A stretch of 64,000 bases of DNA, from positions 1-64,000 of the forward strand of contig NZ_CALPCV010000011.1 in the NCBI RefSeq assembly GCF_943193095.1, read 5' to 3'. Positions within the stretch are counted from its first letter, which is position 1. Every line of letters starts with the position of its first letter. Positions 43,474 through 52,257 of the stretch are shown piece by piece. This DNA is from Parasutterella muris. Lineage in GTDB: Bacteria > Pseudomonadota > Gammaproteobacteria > Burkholderiales > Burkholderiaceae_F. The position numbers and the translations under genes are program-made. Under the pieces are notes generated by a model. It was not told the DNA's origin. It saw nothing but the letters and a program-made list of their open reading frames with translations, and did not search any database.

Positions 43474-44371
43474 AGTTGGGATTACAGCACCGTCCGGTAA
43501 TGTCCTGGATATAGAGGCCGTAGAACGTGCGAGGGCATTGTTCGAAGGGAGAGGTTGGGATGTAACAGTCGGGGAATCGGTCTATTCAAGTTCTATGAGA
43601 TTTGGCGGCAGCAGTGAATCGGCGCGGACTTCAGACTTTAACCATATGTGCATGAAGGAGGAGCTCGTTCTCTGCGCCAGAGGCGGTTACGGCTTTTCAA
43701 GAATTCTGCCGGGCGTCGATTTTTCAGTGATCGCGCAAAAAGGCACTTGGGTGGCCGGATTCTCCGATATCACTTTCTTCTCTCTGGCATACCTTGCGCT
43801 CACCGGCGGAAAAAGCCTGCAGGCCCCGACGGCTTCCGTGCTCGGCAACCTTGAATGCGATCCTTATACCATCGAGACGTTCTTTAATGTGCTCGGCGCG
43901 ACGGACTATACACTGGATTTTCATACTCCGTTCCATGATTTCGAAACCGAAGGAAAACTCTGGGGCGGCAACCTTTCTATCCTTTGCGCTGCTTTAGGCA
44001 CGCCGTATTTCCCCAGAATCAAGGGCGGGATCCTATTCGTTGAAGATGTGGATGAGCCGGCTTATAAAATCGAACGTAACTTAAATCAGCTGATTCAGTC
44101 AGGCGTTATTGAAAATCAGAAAGCGGTCCTTCTCGGGGATTTCTCTCGAGTCAGGCGATCAGCGCATGATTTCGGATATGGTTTGGACGAAGCGCTGAGT
44201 TTTGCTTCTATGCATACTTCGACGCCTTTTATTTCAGGCCTGCCGTTTGGACATAAGATGAAAATGGCAACGCTCGTCGTTGGGGCGCAGTCAGTGCTTT
44301 CAATACGCAGCCATAAGGCGCTTCTGACCATGAAGGGCTGCCCCGCGTTCAGAGAAAGGATTCGTTTGTGA
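43466..44371 (+). CDS. ldcA: Muramoyltetrapeptide LD-carboxypeptidase LdcA
   Basis: An S66-family serine peptidase, 301 residues from the GTG at 43466, that trims the terminal D-Ala from recycled murein tetrapeptide in the cytoplasm. The VGITAPSGN start, the RGGYGFSRIL segment and the nucleophile region GFSDITFF are typical; the conserved Glu and His of the triad lie in the ILFVEDVDEPAY and PFGHKMKMATLVVG segments. I chose the second GTG because GGGAG sits at the right distance; a GTG four codons upstream is also possible. It overlaps tadA by 8 bp and its stop overlaps the next GTG. Confidence 0.9.
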   Translation: MNRVGITAPSGNVLDIEAVERARALFEGRGWDVTVGESVYSSSMRFGGSSESARTSDFNHMCMKEELVLCARGGYGFSRILPGVDFSVIAQKGTWVAGFSDITFFSLAYLALTGGKSLQAPTASVLGNLECDPYTIETFFNVLGATDYTLDFHTPFHDFETEGKLWGGNLSILCAALGTPYFPRIKGGILFVEDVDEPAYKIERNLNQLIQSGVIENQKAVLLGDFSRVRRSAHDFGYGLDEALSFASMHTSTPFISGLPFGHKMKMATLVVGAQSVLSIRSHKALLTMKGCPAFRERIRL

Positions 44372-46254
44372 AGAACGGACTGCTAAGAAGATTTCGACAC
44401 GTATTTGAGCCGGACCCTCCGGAGAATAATCATATTCATCTCAATTACAGCTCTGAGCAGCTGAGAAAAAAAGTCGAATTCCGTCAGCTCGCAATCCTGA
44501 AACACAGAACAACGGCAGTAGTCGCGATTCGAATGCTGCTGATCCTTATTTTCTCGGGTGTCTGCTGGAAGTACGTCGGCGGCTGGGTTATGGGGCTCTG
44601 GCTCGGGTTTGCGCTGATGCATACACTGGCCAGCATGAAGTCTGCGGATGATTTTTTTAATGAGATCGAGCCGGAAAAGAAGTTCAGATATTGGAGAAAC
44701 CGCTCTCTTCAGATGATTATCGTATCGGGACTGTCCGTGGGGTTTGCCGGGTTCTATTTCATGATTCCCGACAACGTCATTGTGGAAATGGTCCTTCTTG
44801 CCTTGGTTGTGGGCGTCACTTTCGGAAGCATCCCGCTCTATGCGATCTGGCCGCCCGCGCTGTGGGCTTATGTACCCTGTACACTGCTTCCGACCTTCGT
44901 CAAGCTTTTTATTATTTACGAGACGCCCTGGTTCGTCGCGGTCTTCTGGTCTGCCGTTCTGCTTTTAATCATCTTCTATTTCGGAGCACGTCTGAATTCC
45001 ATTTACACGCAGGGTATTTATCGAGCCTTTGAGCGCGAATACCTGATGGAGCAGCTGATCTATCAGCGGCAGCGCGCGGATTATGTCCGAGAAGCGGCGG
45101 AAATGGAAATCAATTCCAGAACGAAATTTTTTGCCGGAGCTAATCACGACCTGCGTCAGCCGCTTCAGGCAATGGGGATCTTTATTTCCGTCCTCGAAAG
45201 TCAGGCCGATGATCAGACCCGACCGATCGTGGAAGGTCTTTCTAAGGCGTGCCATTCAGTATCGACTCTGGTGGATCAGATTTTGATGATCTCAAAGTTG
45301 GATTCAAAAACCATCAAAATCAATCCGATTCGCTTTTCGCTTCAGGAACTGTTCGCCGAACTCGAAGCCGAATTTGAACCGCAGTGCCGAAACAAGGGAC
45401 TTTCTTTGGAAGTGCAGAGCGTTCCCGCCGATATTGTCACGGATGAGCAGCTTCTGGAACGAGTGATTCGTAATCTGCTCGGAAACGCGGTCCGGTATAC
45501 CAGCAGCGGAATGCTTCTGCTTCGCAGCAAGATCAGCCGAAAGAACACGCTCATCATTACGGTTTCCGATACCGGATGTGGTATCAGCCCCGAAGAGAGA
45601 GAAAAACTGTTCCAGGCTTATTATCGAGGCGCGGGCGGTTTTAAGGCTAAAGAGGGCTTTGGCCTCGGTCTGTCCGTGGTTAAGAAAATCTGTGAGCTTT
45701 TGAGCATTGACATTAAAGTGATATCTAAGGTCGGGAAGGGATCGATTTTCCGCTTGGAACTTCCTTTGAGAGCACAGACATCAAAAGAAAGCTCTCCGGC
45801 TAAACCTCAGACGCTGAACCTGCGTCCGCTCGACGGCACTCGGATCCTTGTTATTGAAGACGACCGATTGATTCGAGAAAGCCTTAAGACACTTTTGGAA
45901 GGCTGGGGATGTGTCGTAAGGACCGCAGAATTTTATGATGCCGAATTGGCGGCAAAACTGGTTCACGAGTCTCCGATTGATCTGATATTTTCAGACTTCA
46001 ATCTGGGCCCGGAACATATGACCGGTCTGCAGTCGATCTTTAGGATTCGCTCGGCGCTTGGTCGGCGAATTCCCGCGATTGTGAGCACGGCCGCGCCGCG
46101 TGACGCGGTAATCTCTCAGTATGAGGAGGAAACGGAAGGACTGAATTTCTCCGACTCCGCCGTCGACCTGATGGAAATGCCGCTGCTGCTTCAGAAACCG
46201 ATCTCCCCGCACGAGATTAATCGGGCGATTCATCGTCTGCTTGATAAAAAGTAA
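44368..46254 (+). CDS. Hybrid sensor histidine kinase/response regulator
   Basis: A 628-residue membrane hybrid kinase. About five to six hydrophobic segments lie between residues 50 and 207, with no obvious periplasmic sensor domain. A HisKA domain carries H260 in ANHDLRQPLQ, the HATPase domain has N-box NLLGNAVRYT (about 370-380) and G-boxes DTGCGIS and GFGLGLSV, and a C-terminal receiver (about 490-628) carries the acceptor D543 in FSDFNLG and a Lys in LLQKPIS. There is no DNA-binding output domain. It starts at a GTG that overlaps the ldcA stop, with AAAGGA upstream. No partner regulator is adjacent, so its output is unknown. Confidence 0.9.
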   Translation: MKNGLLRRFRHVFEPDPPENNHIHLNYSSEQLRKKVEFRQLAILKHRTTAVVAIRMLLILIFSGVCWKYVGGWVMGLWLGFALMHTLASMKSADDFFNEIEPEKKFRYWRNRSLQMIIVSGLSVGFAGFYFMIPDNVIVEMVLLALVVGVTFGSIPLYAIWPPALWAYVPCTLLPTFVKLFIIYETPWFVAVFWSAVLLLIIFYFGARLNSIYTQGIYRAFEREYLMEQLIYQRQRADYVREAAEMEINSRTKFFAGANHDLRQPLQAMGIFISVLESQADDQTRPIVEGLSKACHSVSTLVDQILMISKLDSKTIKINPIRFSLQELFAELEAEFEPQCRNKGLSLEVQSVPADIVTDEQLLERVIRNLLGNAVRYTSSGMLLLRSKISRKNTLIITVSDTGCGISPEEREKLFQAYYRGAGGFKAKEGFGLGLSVVKKICELLSIDIKVISKVGKGSIFRLELPLRAQTSKESSPAKPQTLNLRPLDGTRILVIEDDRLIRESLKTLLEGWGCVVRTAEFYDAELAAKLVHESPIDLIFSDFNLGPEHMTGLQSIFRIRSALGRRIPAIVSTAAPRDAVISQYEEETEGLNFSDSAVDLMEMPLLLQKPISPHEINRAIHRLLDKK

Positions 46255-46289
46255 ACATATCTCTCGCAGAGAAGAATATTTGAGTTATA

Positions 46290-46318
46290 TTGAATTTTCT
46301 TCCAACAGAAGATAAAAA
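46290..46318 (+). promoter_or_regulatory. Possible sigma-70 promoter of ilvB
   Basis: TTGAAT (46290-46295) and TAAAAA (46313-46318) are 17 bp apart and 124 bp before the ilvB ATG. The leader that follows can form small stems (TCAGCC/GGCTGA, AGTCT/AGACT). I found no short leader peptide rich in Ile, Leu or Val, so classic attenuation is not supported. Confidence 0.4.
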
Positions 46319-46441
46319 ACTCTCAGCCGAATTTCCACAACAAAAGAAGGCTGACAGTCTGCTGATATCCCGAGACTCGATCACAAATCCGGTGTTCGGA
46401 CTCCAATCAATTTCCCACGGACTTTGAAAGGACTTTTCCAA

Positions 46442-48184
46442 ATGAAAAAAGAAGAGGCGGGAAGGACCGCCGAAAAACTCAACGGCTCGGACATCTTTGT
46501 CCGCGCTTTGGCAGAAGAAGGTGTTGAATACGTGTTCGGATATCCGGGCGGCAGCGTACTGAATATCTTCGATGCTATTTACAAACAGAATAAATTCAAA
46601 CACATTTTGGTTCGTCACGAGCAGGGCGCGGTTCATGCGGCTGACGCATACGCCAGAGCTTCCAATAAAGTCGGCGTCGCACTGGTGACGAGCGGACCCG
46701 GAGCGACCAACGCCGTAACCGGCATCGCGACGGCACATTCTGACAGTATCCCGATGGTTGTCTTTACCGGTCAGGTCAATACGGCCGCGATTGGACAGGA
46801 CGCGTTCCAGGAAGTCGATATTGTCGGCATCACAAGACCGTGCGTAAAACACAATTTCCTTGTTAAAGACGTACGCGATCTTGCTCCGATTATTAAAAAA
46901 GCCTTTTATATTGCTAAGACAGGACGACCTGGCCCTGTCCTTATTGATATCCCGAAAGATGTCTCTGCAGCGATCACCGAATACAACTATCCGGAAAACG
47001 TCGAACTGCGCTCCTATAAGCCGGTGCTGAAGGGACACCTCGGTCAGATCAAAAAAGCGCTTCAGATCATTCTTAAATCCGAAAGACCGCTTCTTCATAT
47101 CGGCGGCGGTGTCGTTTCGGCAAATGCGAGCGAAATGCTGCAGAGATTTGCCTACGAGCTCGGCGTACCGGTGAACTCCACTTTAATGGGACTCGGCGCA
47201 ATGCCTTCCAATGATAAGAAGTTCCTCGGCATGGTCGGCATGCACGGCACTTACGAAGCGAATATGGCGATGCAGAACTGCGACTGTCTGGTCGTTATCG
47301 GCGCTCGCTTCGATGACCGAGTGGTCGGACTGCCGTCTAATTTCTCGCAGGATAAGCGCACGATTATTCATATTGACGTGGATCCTTCGACAATTTCCAA
47401 ACGAGTGAAGGTTGATATCCCCATTGTCGGCGATGTCAAGGAAGTTCTCGCCGATATGCTGACGCTGCTTGATCAGAAACCGGAGCGGCCCGATCCTGAA
47501 AAAATGGCGGCGTGGCAGAATCGGATTAAACAGTGGCGCGACGTCAACTGCTTAAGTTACGAAAATAGCGATAAGGTCATCAAGCCCCAGTTCGTGCTTG
47601 AAAAGCTTCAGGAAATCGGCGGCGACGACATGATCGTGGCAAGCGACGTGGGCCAGCATCAGATGTGGTGCGCTCAGTTCCTGAAATTCCGTAAACCCCG
47701 TCACTGGCTGAGTTCAGGCGGCCTCGGAACGATGGGTGTGGGACTGCCGTATGCGATCGGCGCTTGTGTCGCGGCTCCTGGCAAACGCGTTGTGTGCGTG
47801 ACAGGAGACGGCTCTATTCAAATGAATATTCAGGAATTAGCGACCGCTAAGCAGCTCGGCATTGCTCCGAAAATTATTCTTCTGAACAACAACTACCTCG
47901 GTATGGTGCGTCAGTGGCAGGAACTCGAGTACGACGGCCGCTATTCACACTCGCATATGGAGGTCACACCGGACTTTAAGGCGCTTGCCGAAGCTTACGG
48001 ACATGTCGGCATCGTTGTTGATAAGCCTTCGGAAGTAGAGACCGCCCTGAAGGATGCGTTCGGAAAATATAAGGATCAGCTAGTGTTTATCGATATTCAT
48101 GTCGATCCGACCGAAAATGTTTGGCCGATGGTTAAGGCCGGTCACGGTCTTACGGAAATGATCCTAGGCTCGGAGAAAATCTAA
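46442..48184 (+). CDS. ilvB: Acetolactate synthase, large (catalytic) subunit
   Basis: A 580-residue ThDP enzyme that condenses pyruvate with pyruvate or 2-ketobutyrate, first step of valine/leucine and isoleucine synthesis. The N-terminal pyrimidine-binding domain has the catalytic Glu in RHEQGAVHAADAYAR, a central FAD-type domain follows, and the C-terminal domain has the Mg/ThDP motif GDGSIQMNIQEL...LLNNN. I chose the ATG at 46442 with AAAGGA 9 nt upstream; a TTG six codons upstream is less likely. It is followed by ilvH with a one-base overlap. Confidence 0.96.
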   Translation: MKKEEAGRTAEKLNGSDIFVRALAEEGVEYVFGYPGGSVLNIFDAIYKQNKFKHILVRHEQGAVHAADAYARASNKVGVALVTSGPGATNAVTGIATAHSDSIPMVVFTGQVNTAAIGQDAFQEVDIVGITRPCVKHNFLVKDVRDLAPIIKKAFYIAKTGRPGPVLIDIPKDVSAAITEYNYPENVELRSYKPVLKGHLGQIKKALQIILKSERPLLHIGGGVVSANASEMLQRFAYELGVPVNSTLMGLGAMPSNDKKFLGMVGMHGTYEANMAMQNCDCLVVIGARFDDRVVGLPSNFSQDKRTIIHIDVDPSTISKRVKVDIPIVGDVKEVLADMLTLLDQKPERPDPEKMAAWQNRIKQWRDVNCLSYENSDKVIKPQFVLEKLQEIGGDDMIVASDVGQHQMWCAQFLKFRKPRHWLSSGGLGTMGVGLPYAIGACVAAPGKRVVCVTGDGSIQMNIQELATAKQLGIAPKIILLNNNYLGMVRQWQELEYDGRYSHSHMEVTPDFKALAEAYGHVGIVVDKPSEVETALKDAFGKYKDQLVFIDIHVDPTENVWPMVKAGHGLTEMILGSEKI

Positions 48185-48678
48185 TGAATCGTCACGTCTT
48201 ATCTATTCTTTTGGAAAACGAACCGGGCGCACTTTCCCGGGTCGTCGGGCTCTTTTCAGCCCGCGGCTACAGCATCGATTCTTTGACCGTCGCCCCGACG
48301 GAGGATAAAAGCGTTTCACGCATGACCATCGCCAGTATCGGCAACGACGAACTGATTGAGCAGATCACGAAGCATCTGAATCGTCTGATCGAAGTCATTA
48401 AGGTGGTGGATTTAACCGAAGGGGAATACGCCGAGCGCGAGCTTATGCTGATTAAGGTCAGAGCGCTGGGCAAGGACCGCGAAGAGATGAAGCCTCTGAA
48501 TGATATTTTCAGAGGCAGAATTATCGATGTGACCGATAAGACTTATACAATTGAGCTCACGGGAAATTCTGAAAAGCTCGACGCCTTCATTAAGGCGGTC
48601 GACCCCGAATCCGTCTTGGAAATGGTTCGCACCGGCTCCTGCGGAATCGGCCGTGGCGATAGAATACTGAAACTGTAA
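48184..48678 (+). CDS. ilvH: Acetolactate synthase, small (regulatory) subunit
   Basis: A 164-residue regulatory partner of IlvB. The N-terminal ACT domain (RHVLSILLENEPGALSRVVGLF, about 3-75) binds valine for feedback inhibition, and the C-terminal domain (about 85-160) contacts the catalytic subunit. Its length and start match the IlvH/IlvN family. The start overlaps the ilvB stop, which should ensure matched subunit amounts. Confidence 0.96.
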   Translation: MNRHVLSILLENEPGALSRVVGLFSARGYSIDSLTVAPTEDKSVSRMTIASIGNDELIEQITKHLNRLIEVIKVVDLTEGEYAERELMLIKVRALGKDREEMKPLNDIFRGRIIDVTDKTYTIELTGNSEKLDAFIKAVDPESVLEMVRTGSCGIGRGDRILKL

Positions 48679-48725
48679 CGAATTGACTTACCTAAGGATT
48701 AAGTCACTTATTAAAGAGGAAAAAA

Positions 48726-49742
48726 ATGAAAGTTTATTACGATAAAGACGCAGATCTTTCTCTTATCAAAGGCAAGAAAGTCGCAATCATCGGCTACGGC
48801 TCTCAGGGCCACGCCCACGCTCTGAATCTTCACGATTCCGGCGTTGATGTTGTCGTCGGCGTTCGTCCGAACGGCGCTTCCTGGAAGAAAGCTCAGGCTG
48901 CCGGCCTGAAAGTTGCAAGCATCGAAGATGCAACAAAAGACGCCGATGTCGTCATGATCCTTCTTCCGGACGAATTTATCGCCGATGTCTACAAAAAACA
49001 GGTTGAACCGAACCTGAAGGAAGGCGCTGCTCTGGCTTTCGCTCACGGCTTTAACATCCATTACGGTCAGGTCACTCCGAGAGACGATCTTGACGTTTGG
49101 ATGGTTGCTCCGAAAGCTCCGGGACACACAGTTCGCCGTACATACACCGAAGGATCCGGCGTTCCTCAGCTGATTGCTGTTTATCAGGATAAATCCGGCA
49201 AGGCCCGCGAAGTCGCCATGTCTTACGCTGCCGCCAACGGCGCCGGCAAAGCAGGCATCATCGAAACCACATTCAAAGAAGAGACCGAAACCGACCTCTT
49301 CGGCGAACAGTGCGTTCTCTGCGGCGGTATCGCTGAACTCATCAAGATGGGCTTTGAAACTTTGGTTGAAGCCGGCTACGCTCCCGAAATGGCTTACTTC
49401 GAATGCTGCCATGAAATGAAGCTGATCGTTGATCTGATTTATGAAGGCGGTCTTGCCGACATGAACTACTCGATTTCCAATAACGCTGAATTCGGCGGCT
49501 ATGTCACCGGCCCGCGTGTTGTTGCCGATGAAGCCCGCGCCGCTATGCGTCAGGCTCTGAAGAACATTCAGAACGGTTCCTACGCTAAGGAATTCCTCCT
49601 TGAAAACAAGGTCGGCGCTCCGATGCTTCGTTCTATCCGTGCTCAGACTGCGGCTCATCCGATTGAAGTCGTCGGCGCTCGCCTGCGCGGCATGATGCCC
49701 TTCATCTCTGCTCATCGTCATATCGACCGCAGCAAGAACTAA
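48726..49742 (+). CDS. ilvC: Ketol-acid reductoisomerase IlvC, class I
   Basis: A 338-residue short (class I) KARI that isomerises and reduces acetolactate with NADPH. The N-terminal Rossmann motif GYGSQGHAHALNLHDSG and VRPNGASWKKA loop (its Arg and Ser pattern fits NADPH) are followed by the helical knotted domain with the metal site in DLFGEQCVLCGG. AAAGAGG lies before the ATG. It ends the ilvB-ilvH-ilvC group and is followed by a strong terminator. Confidence 0.97.
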   Translation: MKVYYDKDADLSLIKGKKVAIIGYGSQGHAHALNLHDSGVDVVVGVRPNGASWKKAQAAGLKVASIEDATKDADVVMILLPDEFIADVYKKQVEPNLKEGAALAFAHGFNIHYGQVTPRDDLDVWMVAPKAPGHTVRRTYTEGSGVPQLIAVYQDKSGKAREVAMSYAAANGAGKAGIIETTFKEETETDLFGEQCVLCGGIAELIKMGFETLVEAGYAPEMAYFECCHEMKLIVDLIYEGGLADMNYSISNNAEFGGYVTGPRVVADEARAAMRQALKNIQNGSYAKEFLLENKVGAPMLRSIRAQTAAHPIEVVGARLRGMMPFISAHRHIDRSKN

Positions 49743-49763
49743 TCAAAGGCGTTTTGCTTAAAT

Positions 49764-49799
49764 AAAAAATCAGCGGCCCAACGAGGCCGCTGATTTTTT
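49764..49799 (+). terminator. Terminator between ilvC and yicC, likely bidirectional
   Basis: AAAAAATCAGCGGCC (49764-49778) pairs perfectly with GGCCGCTGATTTTTT (49785-49799) around a 6-nt loop. The A-run and T-run on the two arms let it work on both strands, and it lies between the convergent ends of ilvC and yicC. Confidence 0.94.
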
Positions 49800-49814
49800 G
49801 GAATGAATTGAGCG

Positions 49815-50717
49815 TTATTCCAAATTCTGAATTTGCTCACGCATCGATTCAATCACCAGTTTCAGATTGACGGAGGTCTGCGTCATATCAATAGAAGCGG
49901 CTTTGCTTCCAAGCGTGTTGGCCTCACGATTTAATTCCTGCATTAAAAAGTCGAGTCTGCGTCCGACTGCGCCGCCTTTGTCTAAAACACGGCGAACTTC
50001 GCGCACATGGGTGCGAAGCCGCTCCATCTCTTCATTAACGTCAATCTTGATGCCGTAAAGCGTCACCTCCTGACGAATGCGGTCGTTGATTTCCTCTTTG
50101 GAGATCTGGCTGTTTTCCGAAAGTGTTTGCGTGAGCGCCTCATCAAGCCGCTCGACAAGCTTCTCTTTCATGGTGTGAAGAATCAGAGGAATTTTCGGTT
50201 CAAGCTCATCGACCAGCGCGTCGATCTGTCCGCAGTACTTCAAAAGAACGTTCTTCAGGGCTTCGCCTTCGCGCAGGCGGCTCTCCTTAAAGAGCTGCAG
50301 ACAGTCGCGAACACCGGCCAAAATCGATTCTTCAAATTTTTCTTTATCCGTTTCGGGAGTTTCCAGAATTCCTTCAAACTGCAGAATGGCCGTTACGGAT
50401 AATTTGGCCGCGTTAGGCGCCAGCGCAAGTACCTGCTCCTGCATGGAAAGAAGTTTAGAAAGCGCCTGTTCGTTGATATGAGAAGCGCTGATCGCGGAGG
50501 AAGCCGTAAGATTAAAGCGAACTTCAACTTTGCCTCTGGCGACGGTCGAGGCGACTAATTCGCGAATTTTAGGCTCAAACGGCCGAAACTCTTCCAGGCA
50601 TCTGAAGCTGAAATCTAAAAAACGTGAATTGACAGAGCGGACATCAATATTTAATTCGCCAAGTTCGGTCTGAATCTTGACGTTTCCGTATCCTGTCATG
50701 CTGGAAACTGTACCCAT
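49815..50717 (-). CDS. YicC-family endoribonuclease
   Basis: A 300-residue YicC/YloC-family protein. Family members in E. coli and Bacillus have been linked to endoribonuclease activity and to stationary-phase or sporulation RNA control. The start SSMTGYGNV and ELNIDVRSVNSRFLDFSFRC, and the C-terminal KGGAVGRRLDFLMQELNREANTLGSKA segment are diagnostic. GGGAG lies 7 nt before the ATG. It stands alone, divergent from rph. Confidence 0.9.
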   Translation of the reverse strand: MGTVSSMTGYGNVKIQTELGELNIDVRSVNSRFLDFSFRCLEEFRPFEPKIRELVASTVARGKVEVRFNLTASSAISASHINEQALSKLLSMQEQVLALAPNAAKLSVTAILQFEGILETPETDKEKFEESILAGVRDCLQLFKESRLREGEALKNVLLKYCGQIDALVDELEPKIPLILHTMKEKLVERLDEALTQTLSENSQISKEEINDRIRQEVTLYGIKIDVNEEMERLRTHVREVRRVLDKGGAVGRRLDFLMQELNREANTLGSKAASIDMTQTSVNLKLVIESMREQIQNLE

Positions 50718-50848
50718 GAAATTCTCCCAAACGGAAGCGCTGAAAAAAGTCGCTTCCTAACATTAGGTATGCATTGTAATCTCGCGGAGCGGTTAAAGGA
50801 CCTTTTGTACCAGCTTTAGGGAGCCGTCAGTCGATGACGCGCGAGGCC

Positions 50849-50854
50849 TATAAT
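50849..50854 (+). promoter_or_regulatory. -10 element of the rph promoter
   Basis: TATAAT sits 53 bp before the rph ATG at 50907. The -35 is weak (GTCAGT-like). A start near 50861 rules out the GTG-like start at 50853, so it helps choose the rph start. Confidence 0.5.
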
Positions 50855-50906
50855 GTCCGCAGCAGATAAGCGGCGTTTGCACGCGATACATTATCCGGAG
50901 AAAACA

Positions 50907-51659
50907 ATGACCGAAGAGCTTCAGCTGAGACCGAGCGGAAGGAACCCATCCGAACTCCGTTCCGTTCGAATCACGCCAAACTGTAATAAATACGCGGAAG
51001 GATCCTGTCTGATCGAGATGGGGGATACGAAAGTCATCTGCACGGCAAGCGCGGATTTTCGCATTCCGTCCTGGATGGCCGAAAGCGGAAAAGGGTGGGT
51101 TACCGCTGAGTACGGCATGCTGCCGAGAGCGACCGGCACGAGAAACGACCGCGAGGCCGCTAAAGGAAAACAGAGCGGCAGAACTCAGGAGATTCAGAGA
51201 CTCATCGGCCGCTCTCTGAGGGCGGCGGTTGATCTCTCAAAACTCGGCCCCATGACGCTGAAAATCGACTGTGATGTGATCCAGGCTGACGGAGGAACAA
51301 GATGCGCCTCTATCACCGGCGCCTATGTCGCGCTAGCGCTCGCTGTCGCAAAACTGCAGAAAGAGGGGCGCTTTGAAGAAAATCCGCTTTCCGCTCAGGT
51401 GGCGGCGCTCTCCGTGGGCATCTACAACGGTACTCCGGTCTGCGACCTTGACTATATCGAGGATTCTCACTGCGGAACGGATATGAATGTCGTCATGACA
51501 AACCAGGGCGGATTTGTAGAACTGCAGGGGACCGCCGAAGGTCGAGTCTTTACCCGTCAGGAGCTGAATCAGCTGCTCGATCTGGCCGAGAACGGTCTCT
51601 CTCAGCTTTTTGAATACCAGAGAAGCGCTATTGAAGAAGGAAAAGCCGCCAATGAATAG
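50907..51659 (+). CDS. rph: Ribonuclease PH
   Basis: A 250-residue phosphorolytic 3'-5' exoribonuclease that trims tRNA precursors. The start RPSGRNPSELRSVRITPNC, the GDTKVICTASADFRIPSW segment, and RTQEIQRLIGRSLRAAVDL with the phosphate-binding Arg are intact. I placed the start at the ATG at 50907, preceded by GGAGAAAA; the frame opens 18 codons upstream but before the likely transcription start. It overlaps rdgB by 8 bp. Confidence 0.95.
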   Translation: MTEELQLRPSGRNPSELRSVRITPNCNKYAEGSCLIEMGDTKVICTASADFRIPSWMAESGKGWVTAEYGMLPRATGTRNDREAAKGKQSGRTQEIQRLIGRSLRAAVDLSKLGPMTLKIDCDVIQADGGTRCASITGAYVALALAVAKLQKEGRFEENPLSAQVAALSVGIYNGTPVCDLDYIEDSHCGTDMNVVMTNQGGFVELQGTAEGRVFTRQELNQLLDLAENGLSQLFEYQRSAIEEGKAANE

Positions 51660-52257
51660 AAAGATCGTACTTGCAAGCAATAACAAGAAAAAAATGAAAG
51701 AAATGCAGGAGCTGCTTGCTCCGATGGGTGCCGAAGTGATCGCCCAGGGATCGCTAGGCATCCCGGCTGCGGAAGAACCCTTCTGCACATTTATGGAGAA
51801 CGCGCTCGCCAAGGCACGCCACGCCGCAAAGCACAGCGGTCTGCCTGCGATCGCGGATGATTCCGGTATCTGTGCGGACGCATTAGGCGGCATGCCGGGT
51901 GTTTACAGCGCGCGATATGCGGGAGAGCCTTCGAATGATGCGGCAAACAACGCCAAACTCGTGAACGCGCTCAAGGGACACACTGATCGAAGCGCGCACT
52001 ACGTATGCGTGCTCTGCGCGGTACGTTCTGCGGATGATCCGGAACCGCTGATCGCGATTGATTTCTGGGAAGGAGAGATCGCTGAAGAGCCCAAAGGCGA
52101 GGGCGGCTTTGGATATGATCCTTATTTCATCGTGGGTCCTGACGGCAGACGAGCTGCCGAGATGAGCGCTGAGGAAAAGAACACGGTGAGCCATCGCGGC
52201 AAAGCGATGCGCAGGATGAGCGAGCTTCTGCAGCGCCGCTGGGGTTGGAAGTTTTGA
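51652..52257 (+). CDS. rdgB: dITP/XTP pyrophosphatase RdgB
   Basis: A 201-residue Ham1/RdgB house-cleaning enzyme that hydrolyses noncanonical purine triphosphates to monophosphates, protecting DNA. The KIVLASNNKKKMKEM start (family S/T-x-N-x-x-K), ADDSGICADALGG, GYDPYFIV and SHRGKAMRRM segments are all present. I placed the start at the ATG at 51652, which overlaps the rph stop; an upstream extension inside rph is unlikely to be used. Confidence 0.95.
   Translation: MNRKIVLASNNKKKMKEMQELLAPMGAEVIAQGSLGIPAAEEPFCTFMENALAKARHAAKHSGLPAIADDSGICADALGGMPGVYSARYAGEPSNDAANNAKLVNALKGHTDRSAHYVCVLCAVRSADDPEPLIAIDFWEGEIAEEPKGEGGFGYDPYFIVGPDGRRAAEMSAEEKNTVSHRGKAMRRMSELLQRRWGWKF

Noticed and set aside
46319..46441. 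Branched-chain amino acid attenuator before ilvB
   Set aside because: Small hairpins exist, but there is no short frame rich in Ile, Leu or Val and no terminator with a U-run before the ilvB start.
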